Source of the DNA: Candidatus Latescibacterota bacterium
GTDB taxonomy: Bacteria > Latescibacterota > UBA2968 > UBA8231
DNA: 15,457 nucleotides
Assembly (NCBI GenBank): GCA_021295675.1
Contig: JAGWBY010000120.1
Location: 1 to 15,457, forward strand
Direction: 5' to 3'
A program made the position numbers and the translations under genes. Of this stretch, positions 7,721 to 14,750 are shown one piece after another (the first letter of the stretch is position 1; the number at the start of each line of letters is the position of its first letter). The notes under the pieces are model-generated. The model did not search any database and had not been told where the DNA came from. It worked only from the letters and a program-made list of their open reading frames with translations.

Positions 7721-7983
7721 GCGAGTGGAACACGCTCGACTTCAAGCCCCGGGCCCGAGGGATGATCATCGGCGATATTCCCTGGCTGGCGCGCATAGCC
7801 GACAAGGCGCGGGCGCACCAACAGCAACGCATCGGCGACTACGTATTTCCCTGACCGGCCGACAAGCACTTCCTGGAGGAAGTGGAGTTGACAGCCGCAG
7901 CATTCGAGGAGATGGTAGCCTCGTCCGCAGACGACGATGCCCTGATCGAAAAGATGAAAGCGCACTTGGACAGAAAGCGCTAG
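7717..7983 (+). CDS. Candidate selenoprotein, DUF5069-like, with in-frame TGA (Sec46)
   Basis: From ATG 7717 the frame reads MSEWNTLDFKPRARGMIIG, IPWLARIADKARAHQQQRIG and DYVFP, meets TGA at 7852-7854, then continues PADKHFLEEVELTAAAFEEM and DDDALIEKMKAHLDRKR to TAG 7981, 88 residues in all. As I recall DUF5069, it has an IDKxR helix, then YxxxCPxD with a conserved Cys, then FL...V and a DEEI-type end. The TGA falls on that Cys. An irregular hairpin begins two bases after it. The post-TGA part still looks coding, and the next gene starts one base after TAG. I infer UGA decoded as selenocysteine in a small cytoplasmic redox or metal-binding protein of unknown function. Otherwise it is a 45-residue truncated product or a base error. 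Conventional gene callers would stop at 7854. Confidence 0.6.
7856..7897 (+). promoter_or_regulatory. SECIS-like hairpin immediately downstream of the in-frame TGA
   Basis: Upper stem CACTTCC (7867-7873) pairs perfectly with GGAAGTG (7878-7884) around a UGGA loop. Below it CAA (7863-7865) pairs with TTG (7888-7890), and CGGC (7856-7859) with GCCG (7894-7897), separated by small internal loops. The apical loop begins 20 nt after the TGA, and a G lies in its first two bases. As I recall it, the general bacterial SECIS consensus is a loop about 16-37 nt from UGA, a 4-16 bp upper stem, and G in the first two loop bases. Pairing was done by eye and not energy-scored. Confidence 0.55.
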
Positions 7984-7984
7984 C

Positions 7985-8872
7985 ATGAGTACCTCAGCAC
8001 AAACAACGCGCACCCCAAGGCGGAGAGTGCGGGAGATGGAGGTGGAGGTCGTCCACGTGCGCCGCGACACCCCAGACACCACTACGCTCTTTATGTCCGC
8101 TGGCGACGAGCCGACTGAATACGAGGCCGGCCACTTCTGCACCATTGATCCGCATCAGTTCGGCGAGCTGGAGCACTTCACCGCCTATTTAGAAGATCAA
8201 AAGGGACAGCGGGAAAAGCCGCGGGCCTATTCTATGGCCTCTGCACCGCACGAAGAGCACCTCGCCATCACCATCAAAGAGGAGCGCTACGAGAGCGGCG
8301 AGACGCCGTACCCGCCGCTGCTGTCGCCGCTGTTGACGTACTACATCCAAGAGGGTCGGCGGCTGGTCATCAGCGGTTTTACCGGGGCGTACACCTTTCC
8401 CGCTGATGTCTGCGAGCGCACTGATCACATTGTCCACGTATGCGCTGGCAGCGGCATCGTGCCCAACAGGAGCTTGATCAAGGAAAGCCTGCACCGCAGC
8501 GACCCGCTTCGGCACACCTTGCTGTTTAGCAACAAGACGCGCGGCGACGTCATTTACTTCGAAGAATTTGAGGAGTTGCGGGCGCAGTATCCCGACCGGC
8601 TCGACGTCATCCACTGCATCACCCGCGAAGACCCAAGCGGCATTCGCGGTGCTCGCCAAGGGCGCATCTCTAGGGAACTCTTGCGCGAAGTCGCACCCGA
8701 CCCCTCCAAGGTGATGGCCTACAGTTGCGGCCCAGGCATCACGCCTTACGAGCGCCGGGCGGCTAGAGCCAAAGGCGAGGTCCCAGAGCCGCGTTTCGTC
8801 GAAAACATGGTCGCGCTCTTGCAGGAGCACGGGCTGGACAAAAAGCAGATCCGGCAGGAAAGCTGGGGATGA
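7985..8872 (+). CDS. Ferredoxin-NADP(+) reductase-like FAD/NAD(P)-binding oxidoreductase
   Basis: A 295-residue flavoprotein of the ferredoxin reductase superfamily, predicted to shuttle electrons between NAD(P)H and a protein or small acceptor. The FAD-binding beta-barrel ends in RAYSMAS (80-86), the RxYSxxS flavin motif. The nucleotide-binding domain shows HVCAGSGIVP (151-160) and SCGPG (247-251), the latter near the nicotinamide site. There is no plant-type 2Fe-2S domain (no CxxxxCxxC), so an external partner is expected. The C-terminal helix ends in a Trp-Gly (QESWG), in the position where ferredoxin reductases often stack an aromatic on the flavin. The ATG follows the preceding TAG by one base with no clear Shine-Dalgarno, so translation probably depends on read-through or coupling from the gene with the in-frame TGA. 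A functional link between the two is inference. Confidence 0.87.
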   Translation: MSTSAQTTRTPRRRVREMEVEVVHVRRDTPDTTTLFMSAGDEPTEYEAGHFCTIDPHQFGELEHFTAYLEDQKGQREKPRAYSMASAPHEEHLAITIKEERYESGETPYPPLLSPLLTYYIQEGRRLVISGFTGAYTFPADVCERTDHIVHVCAGSGIVPNRSLIKESLHRSDPLRHTLLFSNKTRGDVIYFEEFEELRAQYPDRLDVIHCITREDPSGIRGARQGRISRELLREVAPDPSKVMAYSCGPGITPYERRAARAKGEVPEPRFVENMVALLQEHGLDKKQIRQESWG

Positions 8873-8876
8873 ATGA

Positions 8877-9799
8877 ATGAAGTTAATCGTGCAGATTCCC
8901 TGCTTTGACGAAGAGCAGACCCTGCCCGCTGTAATCCGCGACATCCCGCGCCAAGTGCCCGGGTCATCGACGACGGCTCCAGAGATCTCACCAGCGCGGT
9001 GGCACGCGAGTGCGGCGCGGATCACGTAATCCGCTTCTCGCGCAACCGAGGGTTGGGCCAAGCCTTTAAGGCTGGTTTTGACGAGTGCCTGCGGCTGGGG
9101 GCCGATATCATCGTCAACACCGACGGCGACAACCAGTACTACGGCGGCGATATCGACAAGTTAGTCGCGCCCATCCTCGACGGCCGGGCCGACATGGTCA
9201 TCGGCGACCGGCAGACGCAGGCCATTGCCCACTTCTCCGCCCTCAAGCGCTACCTACAAAGCTTGGGCAGCCGGGTGATTAGCCGCCTCGCCGGCTTGCA
9301 GGTGCCGGATGTGGCCAGCGGCTTTCGCGCCTTTAGCCGCGAGTGCGCGCTCCAGCTTTCGACCTTTACCAATTTCGACCATACGGCCGAGCACGTAATC
9401 GAAGCCGGATACCGGAACTTAGCCGTGACTTCTGTCGCGGTCCGCACCAACCCCAAGACGCGCGAGTCGCGCCTTTTTTCCAACATCGGCAAGTTCGTCT
9501 TCAAATCCGGGGAAATCAGTTTGCGCACCTACGCGCGCTACGCCGCGCTCAAGATATTTTCCCTATGCGGTATTTTGACCTTTGTCGCGGGTTTTGGCCT
9601 CGGCGTGCGCTTTCTCTACTTCTTATTTTTTACTGACGAAGGGATGCTGCACGTGCAGTCGCTTATCTTGGCGGCGATTTTGCTGTTGGCCGGGTTTCAG
9701 ATGTTTCTCACCGGCGTCATAGCCGATCTGATCGCCACCAATAGGGACTTGCTCGAAGATGCGAATTGCGCGATACGGGCAAAAAATAATTGCACATGA
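8877..9799 (+). pseudogene. Family 2 glycosyltransferase, polyprenyl-phosphate type, with internal deletion/frameshift
   Basis: The N-terminus (ATG 8877, MKLIVQIPCFDEEQTLPAVI) stays in frame to Gly29 at 8961-8963, then the frame hits TAA at 9027. The rest of the enzyme resumes in another frame from VIDDGS at 8963 and runs to TGA 9797. Related proteins have about seven more residues between the PRQxPG and VIDDGS motifs, so loss of about 22 bp (1 modulo 3) fits better than a one-base error. Later features are intact: RFSRNRGLGQAF, the nucleotide-sugar/metal motif NTDGDNQ, GDR, ASGFRAFSRE, and two C-terminal membrane segments at about 9553-9624 and 9658-9729. The family transfers a sugar from a nucleotide donor to a lipid phosphate or glycan at the inner membrane. 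It would fit with the export genes downstream. It overlaps argC by 4 bases. Confidence 0.8.
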
Positions 9800-10720
9800 A
9801 AAAACCTGCTATTTACATAGACGGCCAAGAGGGCACGACCGGGCTGCGCATTCGCCAGATGCTAGCCGGGCACGAGGATGTGGAGGTGCTGCTCATTCCA
9901 CCGGAGCATCGCCGAGATCGGCGTGCGCGGGCCGAGTTTCTCAACCGCGCGGACTTGTGCGTGCTCTGCCTGCCCGACGACGCAGCAACCGAGGCTCTCG
10001 ACCTGCTCGAAAACCCGCAGACCAAGGTCATCGACACCAGCACAGCGCACCGGGTCCACCCCGAATGGGTCTATGGCCTGCCCGAGATTTCACCCGCGCA
10101 CAAAGAACAAATTCGCCGCGCGCAGAAAGTCGCCAATTGCGGTTGTTATCCCGTCGCCTTCATCCTCGCCGTGCGGCCCCTCATCTCGCAAGGGCTGCTT
10201 CTGCCGACCGCGCCGCTGGCCATCAACGCGGTGTCCGGCTACTCCGGTGGAGGGCGGTCAATGATCGCCGAATACGAGGGGGAGGGCGACCACAAGCCTT
10301 TCTGCCTATACGGCCTCGACGGCGCGCACAAGCACTTGCCCGAGATCTGGAAATTCAGCGGGTGCGAAAGTCGATCATTCGTTTTGCGGTATGATCGTCA
10401 GCACGCCAGTGCCCACGGAATTTTTCGTCACTTCCTTCGTCAGTCGCGAAGCCGTGTACGAAGTCTGGCACGCATACTACGCGGACTGTCCCTTTGTGAA
10501 GGTAGTCTCGCCCCAAGACGCTGTACTGCGCGACGACAAATTCCTCGACCTAACGAGATTGAGCCATACCAACTTCGTCGAGCTATCGGTCTGGGGCGAC
10601 CCAGAGCAGGGGTTGGTTTTGGTCGGGCGGCTCGACAACCTCGGCAAAGGAGCGTCGGGCAATGCCGTGCAGTGCCTCAATTTGATGCTTGGCTGCGACG
10701 AGACCGCAGGGCTGGTCTAG
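9796..10720 (+). pseudogene. argC: N-acetyl-gamma-glutamyl-phosphate reductase, type 2 (ArgC), frameshifted
   Basis: Arginine biosynthesis enzyme that reduces N-acetyl-glutamyl phosphate to the semialdehyde with NADPH. It starts at ATG 9796, in a 4-base overlap with the glycosyltransferase. Seen in frame one: the type 2 nucleotide-binding segment AIYIDGQEGTTGLRIRQML, DTSTAHR, YGLPEI, the catalytic NCGCYP, NAVSGYSGGG and HKHLPEIWKFSG to about 10360. The remainder (GMIVSTPVPTEFF through GRLDNLGKGASGNAVQCLN) is in frame two, ending at TAG 10718. Type 2 enzymes, as I recall them, carry about six more residues between the HKHLPE block and the GM(I/L)V block, so a small deletion with frameshift is likely between about 10355 and 10391. 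Restored length is about 310, normal for the type. No other arg genes are in view. Either a decayed gene or a sequence error. Confidence 0.85.
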
Positions 10721-11449
10721 ATGCTCGTCGATAGCCACTGCCATCTCGACCAATTCGCCGATGCCGACGCCGTACTTGCGGCAGCCGCCCAAGCCGGGGT
10801 GGGGCAGGTCGTCGCCGTCAGCGAAAGTGCGGAGTCAATGAGAGCAGTCCTCGCACTCAAGCAGCGGCACCCGGACCAAGTGCTAGCCGGGCTAGGCTTG
10901 CATCCGGCATGGGTCACCCAAGCCACGGACGCCGAACTCGCGGACGCGCTCGCCTATCTGGCCGCGCATCTGCCCGAGGCCGATGTCCTCGGCGAGGTTG
11001 GCCTCGACTACAAATGGGCGACCAGCCCAGAGCAGCAAGCCCAACAGCAAGACATCCTCGCTCAGCAACTCGACCTAGCGGCACAGTGCGGCAAGCCGAT
11101 CAACCTGCACTCGCGCCGCGCCCAGCGACAGACCTTGGAGCGGGCCGTGGAGTTTCGCCGCCACACCAAGCTCAACGCCCAACTGCATTGGTTCACTCAG
11201 TCCAAAAAACTCGTGCGGATCTGCCGTGCGGAGCGGATCTACGTGTCCGTTGGCCCGTCTGTCCTGTGCGATCCGCAGACCCAAGCCGTGGTCGCGGAAA
11301 TCGACCGCGAGTTGCTGCTGTTGGAAACGGACGCGCCCGGCCATCCAGCGCGAGTGGCAGCCGTCGCGGCAAAACTAGCTGAACTCATCGGGTTCACCGA
11401 GGAGGAAGCCGCGGCCAATTGGGCGCGCTATTTGGGCAAGCGGCTATGA
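10721..11449 (+). CDS. TatD family metal-dependent hydrolase/DNase
   Basis: A 242-residue TIM-barrel amidohydrolase-fold protein of the TatD family; characterised members are Mg2+- or Zn2+-dependent DNases. The metal ligands are visible in order: His6 and His8 (SHCHLD), Glu92 (GEVGLDYK), His130 (NLHSRRA), His156 (HWFTQS) and Asp204 (LLLETDAPG). It is slightly shorter than the 255-265 typical of the family, but all ligand positions are kept. The ATG directly abuts the argC stop (TAG then ATG), so it is the last gene of the tight series that begins at the lectin. Which TatD paralogue it represents cannot be decided. Cytoplasmic; a role in DNA repair or degradation is likely from the family, not from the context. 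Confidence 0.93.
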   Translation: MLVDSHCHLDQFADADAVLAAAAQAGVGQVVAVSESAESMRAVLALKQRHPDQVLAGLGLHPAWVTQATDAELADALAYLAAHLPEADVLGEVGLDYKWATSPEQQAQQQDILAQQLDLAAQCGKPINLHSRRAQRQTLERAVEFRRHTKLNAQLHWFTQSKKLVRICRAERIYVSVGPSVLCDPQTQAVVAEIDRELLLLETDAPGHPARVAAVAAKLAELIGFTEEEAAANWARYLGKRL

Positions 11450-11460
11450 AAACGGTGGTC

Positions 11461-11536
11461 AGGGACCAGGGACCAGTCCCGACCCCCTTGAGAAGGGCGG
11501 GGGGACTAGCCACTGGCCACTGGCTACTGGCCACTA
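11461..11536. repeat. Heptamer repeats around a hairpin in the leader of the export gene
   Basis: Two AGGGACC units stand in tandem at 11461-11474. An imperfect inverted repeat follows (11475-11489 with 11493-11507, loop GAG, three mismatches). Then come CACTGGC, CACTGGC and TACTGGC at 11511-11531 followed by CACTA. Both tracts have a 7-bp period. There is no T tract after the hairpin, so it is not a standard terminator. It may be a dispersed repeat or an attenuating leader structure. Confidence 0.7.
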
Positions 11537-11543
11537 ATCAAAC

Positions 11544-11549
11544 AGGAGG
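11544..11549 (+). promoter_or_regulatory. Shine-Dalgarno site fixing the export gene start
   Basis: AGGAGG four bases before ATG 11554. The frame is open further upstream (to 11419, inside the TatD gene), but only this ATG has a strong site and a signal peptide right after it. Confidence 0.8.
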
Positions 11550-11553
11550 AACC

Positions 11554-13302
11554 ATGCCAACGAGCATTTTTGTCCTTGCTTTCGCCCTCGTCTTTGGCGG
11601 GCTAGCAGGGCCAGCAAGCGCCCAACTAGGCAGCTTAGAAAGTCTGATCAAGCGAGGCGAAAAAGAAGTCAAACCACAGGCCCTTTCCGCGTCCGACCTA
11701 CCGGCCCTAAATCAGGATTTGATCTCCGATAAGGCGCGCCTGCCCGGCAGCTTAGGCGCGGATAAGACGCGCATCGGTCAGGATCGCGATATAGACCCAG
11801 ACGCGTACATCGTCGGCCCTAACGACGTACTTCAGCTTTACATCTGGGGCGAATTTGACCAGCCCTACACCTTGCAGGTCAACCCAGAGGGCAATGTCCT
11901 CATCCCCACCGTCGGCTCGTTTCACATTTCGGGCCTATCGCTGACCGCGGCCAAAGAGCGCCTCTCGACCGCAGTCCAAAACAAATATCCTAACGTCGGC
12001 ATCAGCATCTCCCTCGTGAGTATGCGCTTCTTCACCGCGTACGTCACCGGCGCAGTGCTGAACGAGGGCAGCTTCACTATCCATCCGACTACGCGGGTTT
12101 TAGATATAATCAAACAGGCCGGCGGCTTTGAGGGCCGATTGCAACGGATCGCGTCGCCGGATCAAGATGCCGGTGGAGCCACTAACCGCAACACAGGTCG
12201 GCGCTCCATCCAACTAATCCACCGCGACGGTACCAGCGAGCGCGTGGATCTCGATATGTTCCTCGCCACCGGCGACCTCGTGCACAATCCCTACGTGCGC
12301 ATGGGCGACGTGGTCCACGTCTCGTTTCGCAAGCATTCGGTGTCCATCTTCGGCGCGGTCAATGAAGAGGGCAAATACGAGTTCCTACCCGGGGATACCC
12401 TCGGCGACCTCGTGACATTGGCCAAGGGCTTGAACCGCTCCAAACCGCTGATCAGCGCCGAACTCTGGCGCTTTCAAGAGGGCACCGAGCAGGCCGAAGT
12501 CATTGAGCTAGGCAGCGCCAAAGAGATGCTGGAGGAACTGAACTACGAGACCATCCGCCACATTGAGCTGCGCCCCAACGACGCGATCTTTATCCGCGCA
12601 CAGTCGCTGTGGCAGTCAACCCACACGGTCGTGATCTCTGGCGAGGTCAGGTTCCAAGGCCCCTACCGCATCGAACCCGGCGTTACCCGCATCAAGGACG
12701 TGGTGGCCGCGGCCGGCGGCCTAACCGATGAGGCGTCTCTCATCGGTGCCCGAGTAATCCGCACCAAGGTACGGGCCGAGAAAGACCCGCAGCTAGAGCA
12801 GCTAAAGAGACAGAGCGAGGTGGCGGGCCTCACCTACATGAACATCGAGGACCGGGCTTATCTCAAGACCAAAACCCGCGAAGAAAAGGGGCGGATCGCA
12901 GTCGATTTCGAGCGGTTGTTTGTCGATGGTGACGAGGGGCAAAACATCTTGCTCGCCAGCGGCGATGTGATCTTTTTCCCCATGCAGCGGCACACCATCA
13001 ACGTCAGTGGTCAAGTGCAGCGAGCCGGGCTGATCGACTACGAGCCAGGCCGCAAAGTGCGCTACTACATAACCAAGGCCGGCGGGTACTTGTACGACGC
13101 CGACAAACGCAATGCCCGCCTAGTCCGAGCGCGCACGGGCGTCCGCGAGAAACTCAAAGACAACCTGCTAGTCGAGGTCGGCGACGAAATATGGGTGCCC
13201 CAGAAAGAGCGCATCGATTACTGGGCATTCACCCAAGAGACTATTCCCACCGTCTTCAATATCCTCACCCTCGCGGCCTTGTTGAAGGGGGCTTTTTTCT
13301 AG
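11554..13302 (+). CDS. Polysaccharide export protein (Wza-type OPX, multiple SLBB domains)
   Basis: Outer-membrane channel-type protein for capsule or exopolysaccharide export, 582 residues from ATG 11554. A signal peptide (MPTSIFVLAFALVFGGLAG) ends at ASA, before QLG. The Poly_export domain follows: YIVGPNDVLQLYIWGEFD, NPEGNVLIPTVGSF, then the strand pattern TAYVTGAVLNEGSF. At least three SLBB-type segments follow with the recurrent pattern VxGxVxxxGxYxxxPG...(L/I)xDVVxxAGG: SIFGAVNEEGKYEFLPGDTL, VISGEVRFQGPYRIEPGVT and NVSGQVQRAGLIDYEPGRKV. A C-terminal hydrophobic segment (TVFNILTLAALL) may be the membrane-spanning part. There is no lipoprotein Cys after the signal peptide, unlike E. coli Wza. 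It is larger than Wza (about 380), as is common in multi-SLBB homologues. It is followed 27 bases later by the Wzz-type partner. Confidence 0.93.
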   Translation: MPTSIFVLAFALVFGGLAGPASAQLGSLESLIKRGEKEVKPQALSASDLPALNQDLISDKARLPGSLGADKTRIGQDRDIDPDAYIVGPNDVLQLYIWGEFDQPYTLQVNPEGNVLIPTVGSFHISGLSLTAAKERLSTAVQNKYPNVGISISLVSMRFFTAYVTGAVLNEGSFTIHPTTRVLDIIKQAGGFEGRLQRIASPDQDAGGATNRNTGRRSIQLIHRDGTSERVDLDMFLATGDLVHNPYVRMGDVVHVSFRKHSVSIFGAVNEEGKYEFLPGDTLGDLVTLAKGLNRSKPLISAELWRFQEGTEQAEVIELGSAKEMLEELNYETIRHIELRPNDAIFIRAQSLWQSTHTVVISGEVRFQGPYRIEPGVTRIKDVVAAAGGLTDEASLIGARVIRTKVRAEKDPQLEQLKRQSEVAGLTYMNIEDRAYLKTKTREEKGRIAVDFERLFVDGDEGQNILLASGDVIFFPMQRHTINVSGQVQRAGLIDYEPGRKVRYYITKAGGYLYDADKRNARLVRARTGVREKLKDNLLVEVGDEIWVPQKERIDYWAFTQETIPTVFNILTLAALLKGAFF

Positions 13303-13329
13303 AATAAGAATCCCAAGGAGCACTACTTA

Positions 13330-14532
13330 ATGAATACCCAAAAAAAAGAAATCGACATCATCGATCTGCTAACGGCACTGCACGCGGGCCGATGGCTGAT
13401 CATCGGCGGCACCTTGGCCATCTGCGTCTTGGCCGGTGGCCTCAGCTTCCTCTTGCCAAAGGAATACGAGGCCACCGTGCAAATTCTGCCCCCCCGCGAG
13501 AAGAAGGAGAGTTTTGGTTTTTCCAGCATGCTCGCGTCCTTACCCATACCTGCCTTGCGCCTCGGGGAGCGGGGCACGCCATCTGACATTTCTCTCGCCA
13601 CCATCAAGAGCACGACAGCGCGGCGGCGGATGATCGAGAAATTCGGTTTGATGCAGCGCTACGAGGCTCGCACCCTGACCGACGCGCTCGAGACCCTCAC
13701 CGACAAAACCACGGCCGCCATGACCGAAGAGGGCATGCTTGGAGTCTCAGTTCTAGACAAAGACCCGCAAATGGCCGCCGACATGGCCAATTACTACATC
13801 GTCCTGCTCGATAGCACCAACAAGCGGTTCTCGCACAAGACGGCCTCCGACCGCTTGGACTTTATCCGCGGGATTTTGCAAGAAGAAGATAAAAGGCTCG
13901 ATGACAAGATGAAGCTGCTGGAGGAGTTCCAGTCCGAGCACAACGCCATCTCGATCGACGACCAAGCCCGCGCGGCGATTCTGACTGCCACCTCGATGCA
14001 CACCGCCGCAATGGAACTCGCAATTGAGCGCCAGCGGCTCATTCTATCGGGGCTAGGTCCCAACCACGACAAGGTCAAACAGCTCGAGCGCGAAATTAAC
14101 CTGCGGCAGGGGACCATAGCTTTCTTGCGCGACGGCCTCAATCCTGCCGACAACACCATGCTGCAAAACAAAGCGCTGCAACTACAGCTAGACGAAAACC
14201 TCTTCCTACCGCTGAATCAGATCCCAGGCGTGGCCCAAGAGTACGCAAACCTCGAAAAGGATGTGCTCGTGCAGACGTCCCTTATGCTGGTCCTGCTACA
14301 ACAGGAGGCCCAAGCCCTGATCGAGGCCAAGGACGCCACTTCGACCGTGCAGATACTCGACCCAGCCACACCGCCCGAAATCAAGGCCAAGCCCCAGCGC
14401 GTGCTGATCGTATTTATCGCCGGCCTACTCAGCCTCATCGCCTCATTCTCCTATGTGCTGGGGGCGGTGTACATGCGGGACCTGCAACAGCGCTGGCGCG
14501 AGCGGCACCAGACGACGTCTGAAGTTCTATAG
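13330..14532 (+). CDS. Wzz/chain-length determinant family protein (polysaccharide co-polymerase)
   Basis: Inner-membrane regulator of O-antigen or exopolysaccharide chain length, 400 residues, with AAGGAG nine bases before ATG 13330. A short cytoplasmic N-terminus (KKEIDIIDLLTALHAGRW) precedes a first membrane helix at about 22-44. The Wzz-type segment KEYEATVQILPP follows. A long periplasmic region rich in charged and hydrophobic heptads, probably coiled coil, spans about 170-280 (EEDKRLDDKMKLLEEFQSEH; KVKQLEREINLRQGTIAFL). The Pro-rich motif ATPPEIKAKPQR precedes the second membrane helix at about 366-390. No C-terminal tyrosine-kinase domain is fused; any BY-kinase would be separate. It is adjacent to the export channel gene in the same operon, as in most polysaccharide export loci. 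Confidence 0.93.
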   Translation: MNTQKKEIDIIDLLTALHAGRWLIIGGTLAICVLAGGLSFLLPKEYEATVQILPPREKKESFGFSSMLASLPIPALRLGERGTPSDISLATIKSTTARRRMIEKFGLMQRYEARTLTDALETLTDKTTAAMTEEGMLGVSVLDKDPQMAADMANYYIVLLDSTNKRFSHKTASDRLDFIRGILQEEDKRLDDKMKLLEEFQSEHNAISIDDQARAAILTATSMHTAAMELAIERQRLILSGLGPNHDKVKQLEREINLRQGTIAFLRDGLNPADNTMLQNKALQLQLDENLFLPLNQIPGVAQEYANLEKDVLVQTSLMLVLLQQEAQALIEAKDATSTVQILDPATPPEIKAKPQRVLIVFIAGLLSLIASFSYVLGAVYMRDLQQRWRERHQTTSEVL

Positions 14533-14541
14533 TACTCCTAA

Positions 14542-14665
14542 GTGATGTTACGCACGGCACCTAGGTATGGGATGCTTCGACTCCGCTTCGCTCCGCTCAG
14601 CATGACACCGAGAAGCAGGGCGAAGCGAAGCATCTCCTACCCAAGAAGTTTCTGCGTAACGTCAG
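14542..14665. mobile_element. MITE-like palindromic element, copy 1, with 7-bp target duplication
   Basis: Terminal inverted repeats TGATGTTACGCA (14543-14554) and TGCGTAACGTCA (14653-14664), one mismatch. Internal arms GATGCTTCG (14571) and CGAAGCATC (14626) pair. The perfect direct repeat CTCCTAA lies on both sides (14535-14541 and 14666-14672). It is 124 bp with no coding capacity. It lies between the Wzz-type gene and dut. The transposase family was not identified. Confidence 0.75.
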
Positions 14666-14690
14666 CTCCTAAATCACTCACCAGATGATC

Positions 14691-14716
14691 CGCAGATGGA
14701 CGCAGATAGACGCAGA
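14691..14716. repeat. 10-bp tandem repeat (CGCAGATRGA)
   Basis: CGCAGATGGA, CGCAGATAGA and CGCAGA stand head to tail in the 78-bp stretch between the first palindromic element and dut. Similar CGCAGAT-type dispersed repeats are familiar from many bacterial intergenic regions; no function is claimed. Confidence 0.7.
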
Positions 14717-14750
14717 ACAGTATAAACAAGAAATCATTTAGGATTGCTAT

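Noticed and set aside
7501..8145. Minus-strand 214-codon open frame
   Set aside because: It lies antisense across the kinase, the DUF5069-like gene and the flavoprotein, with no motif or ribosome site. GC-rich shadow.
8189..9061. Minus-strand 290-codon open frame
   Set aside because: It is antisense to the oxidoreductase and the start of the glycosyltransferase, both of which show strong family motifs.
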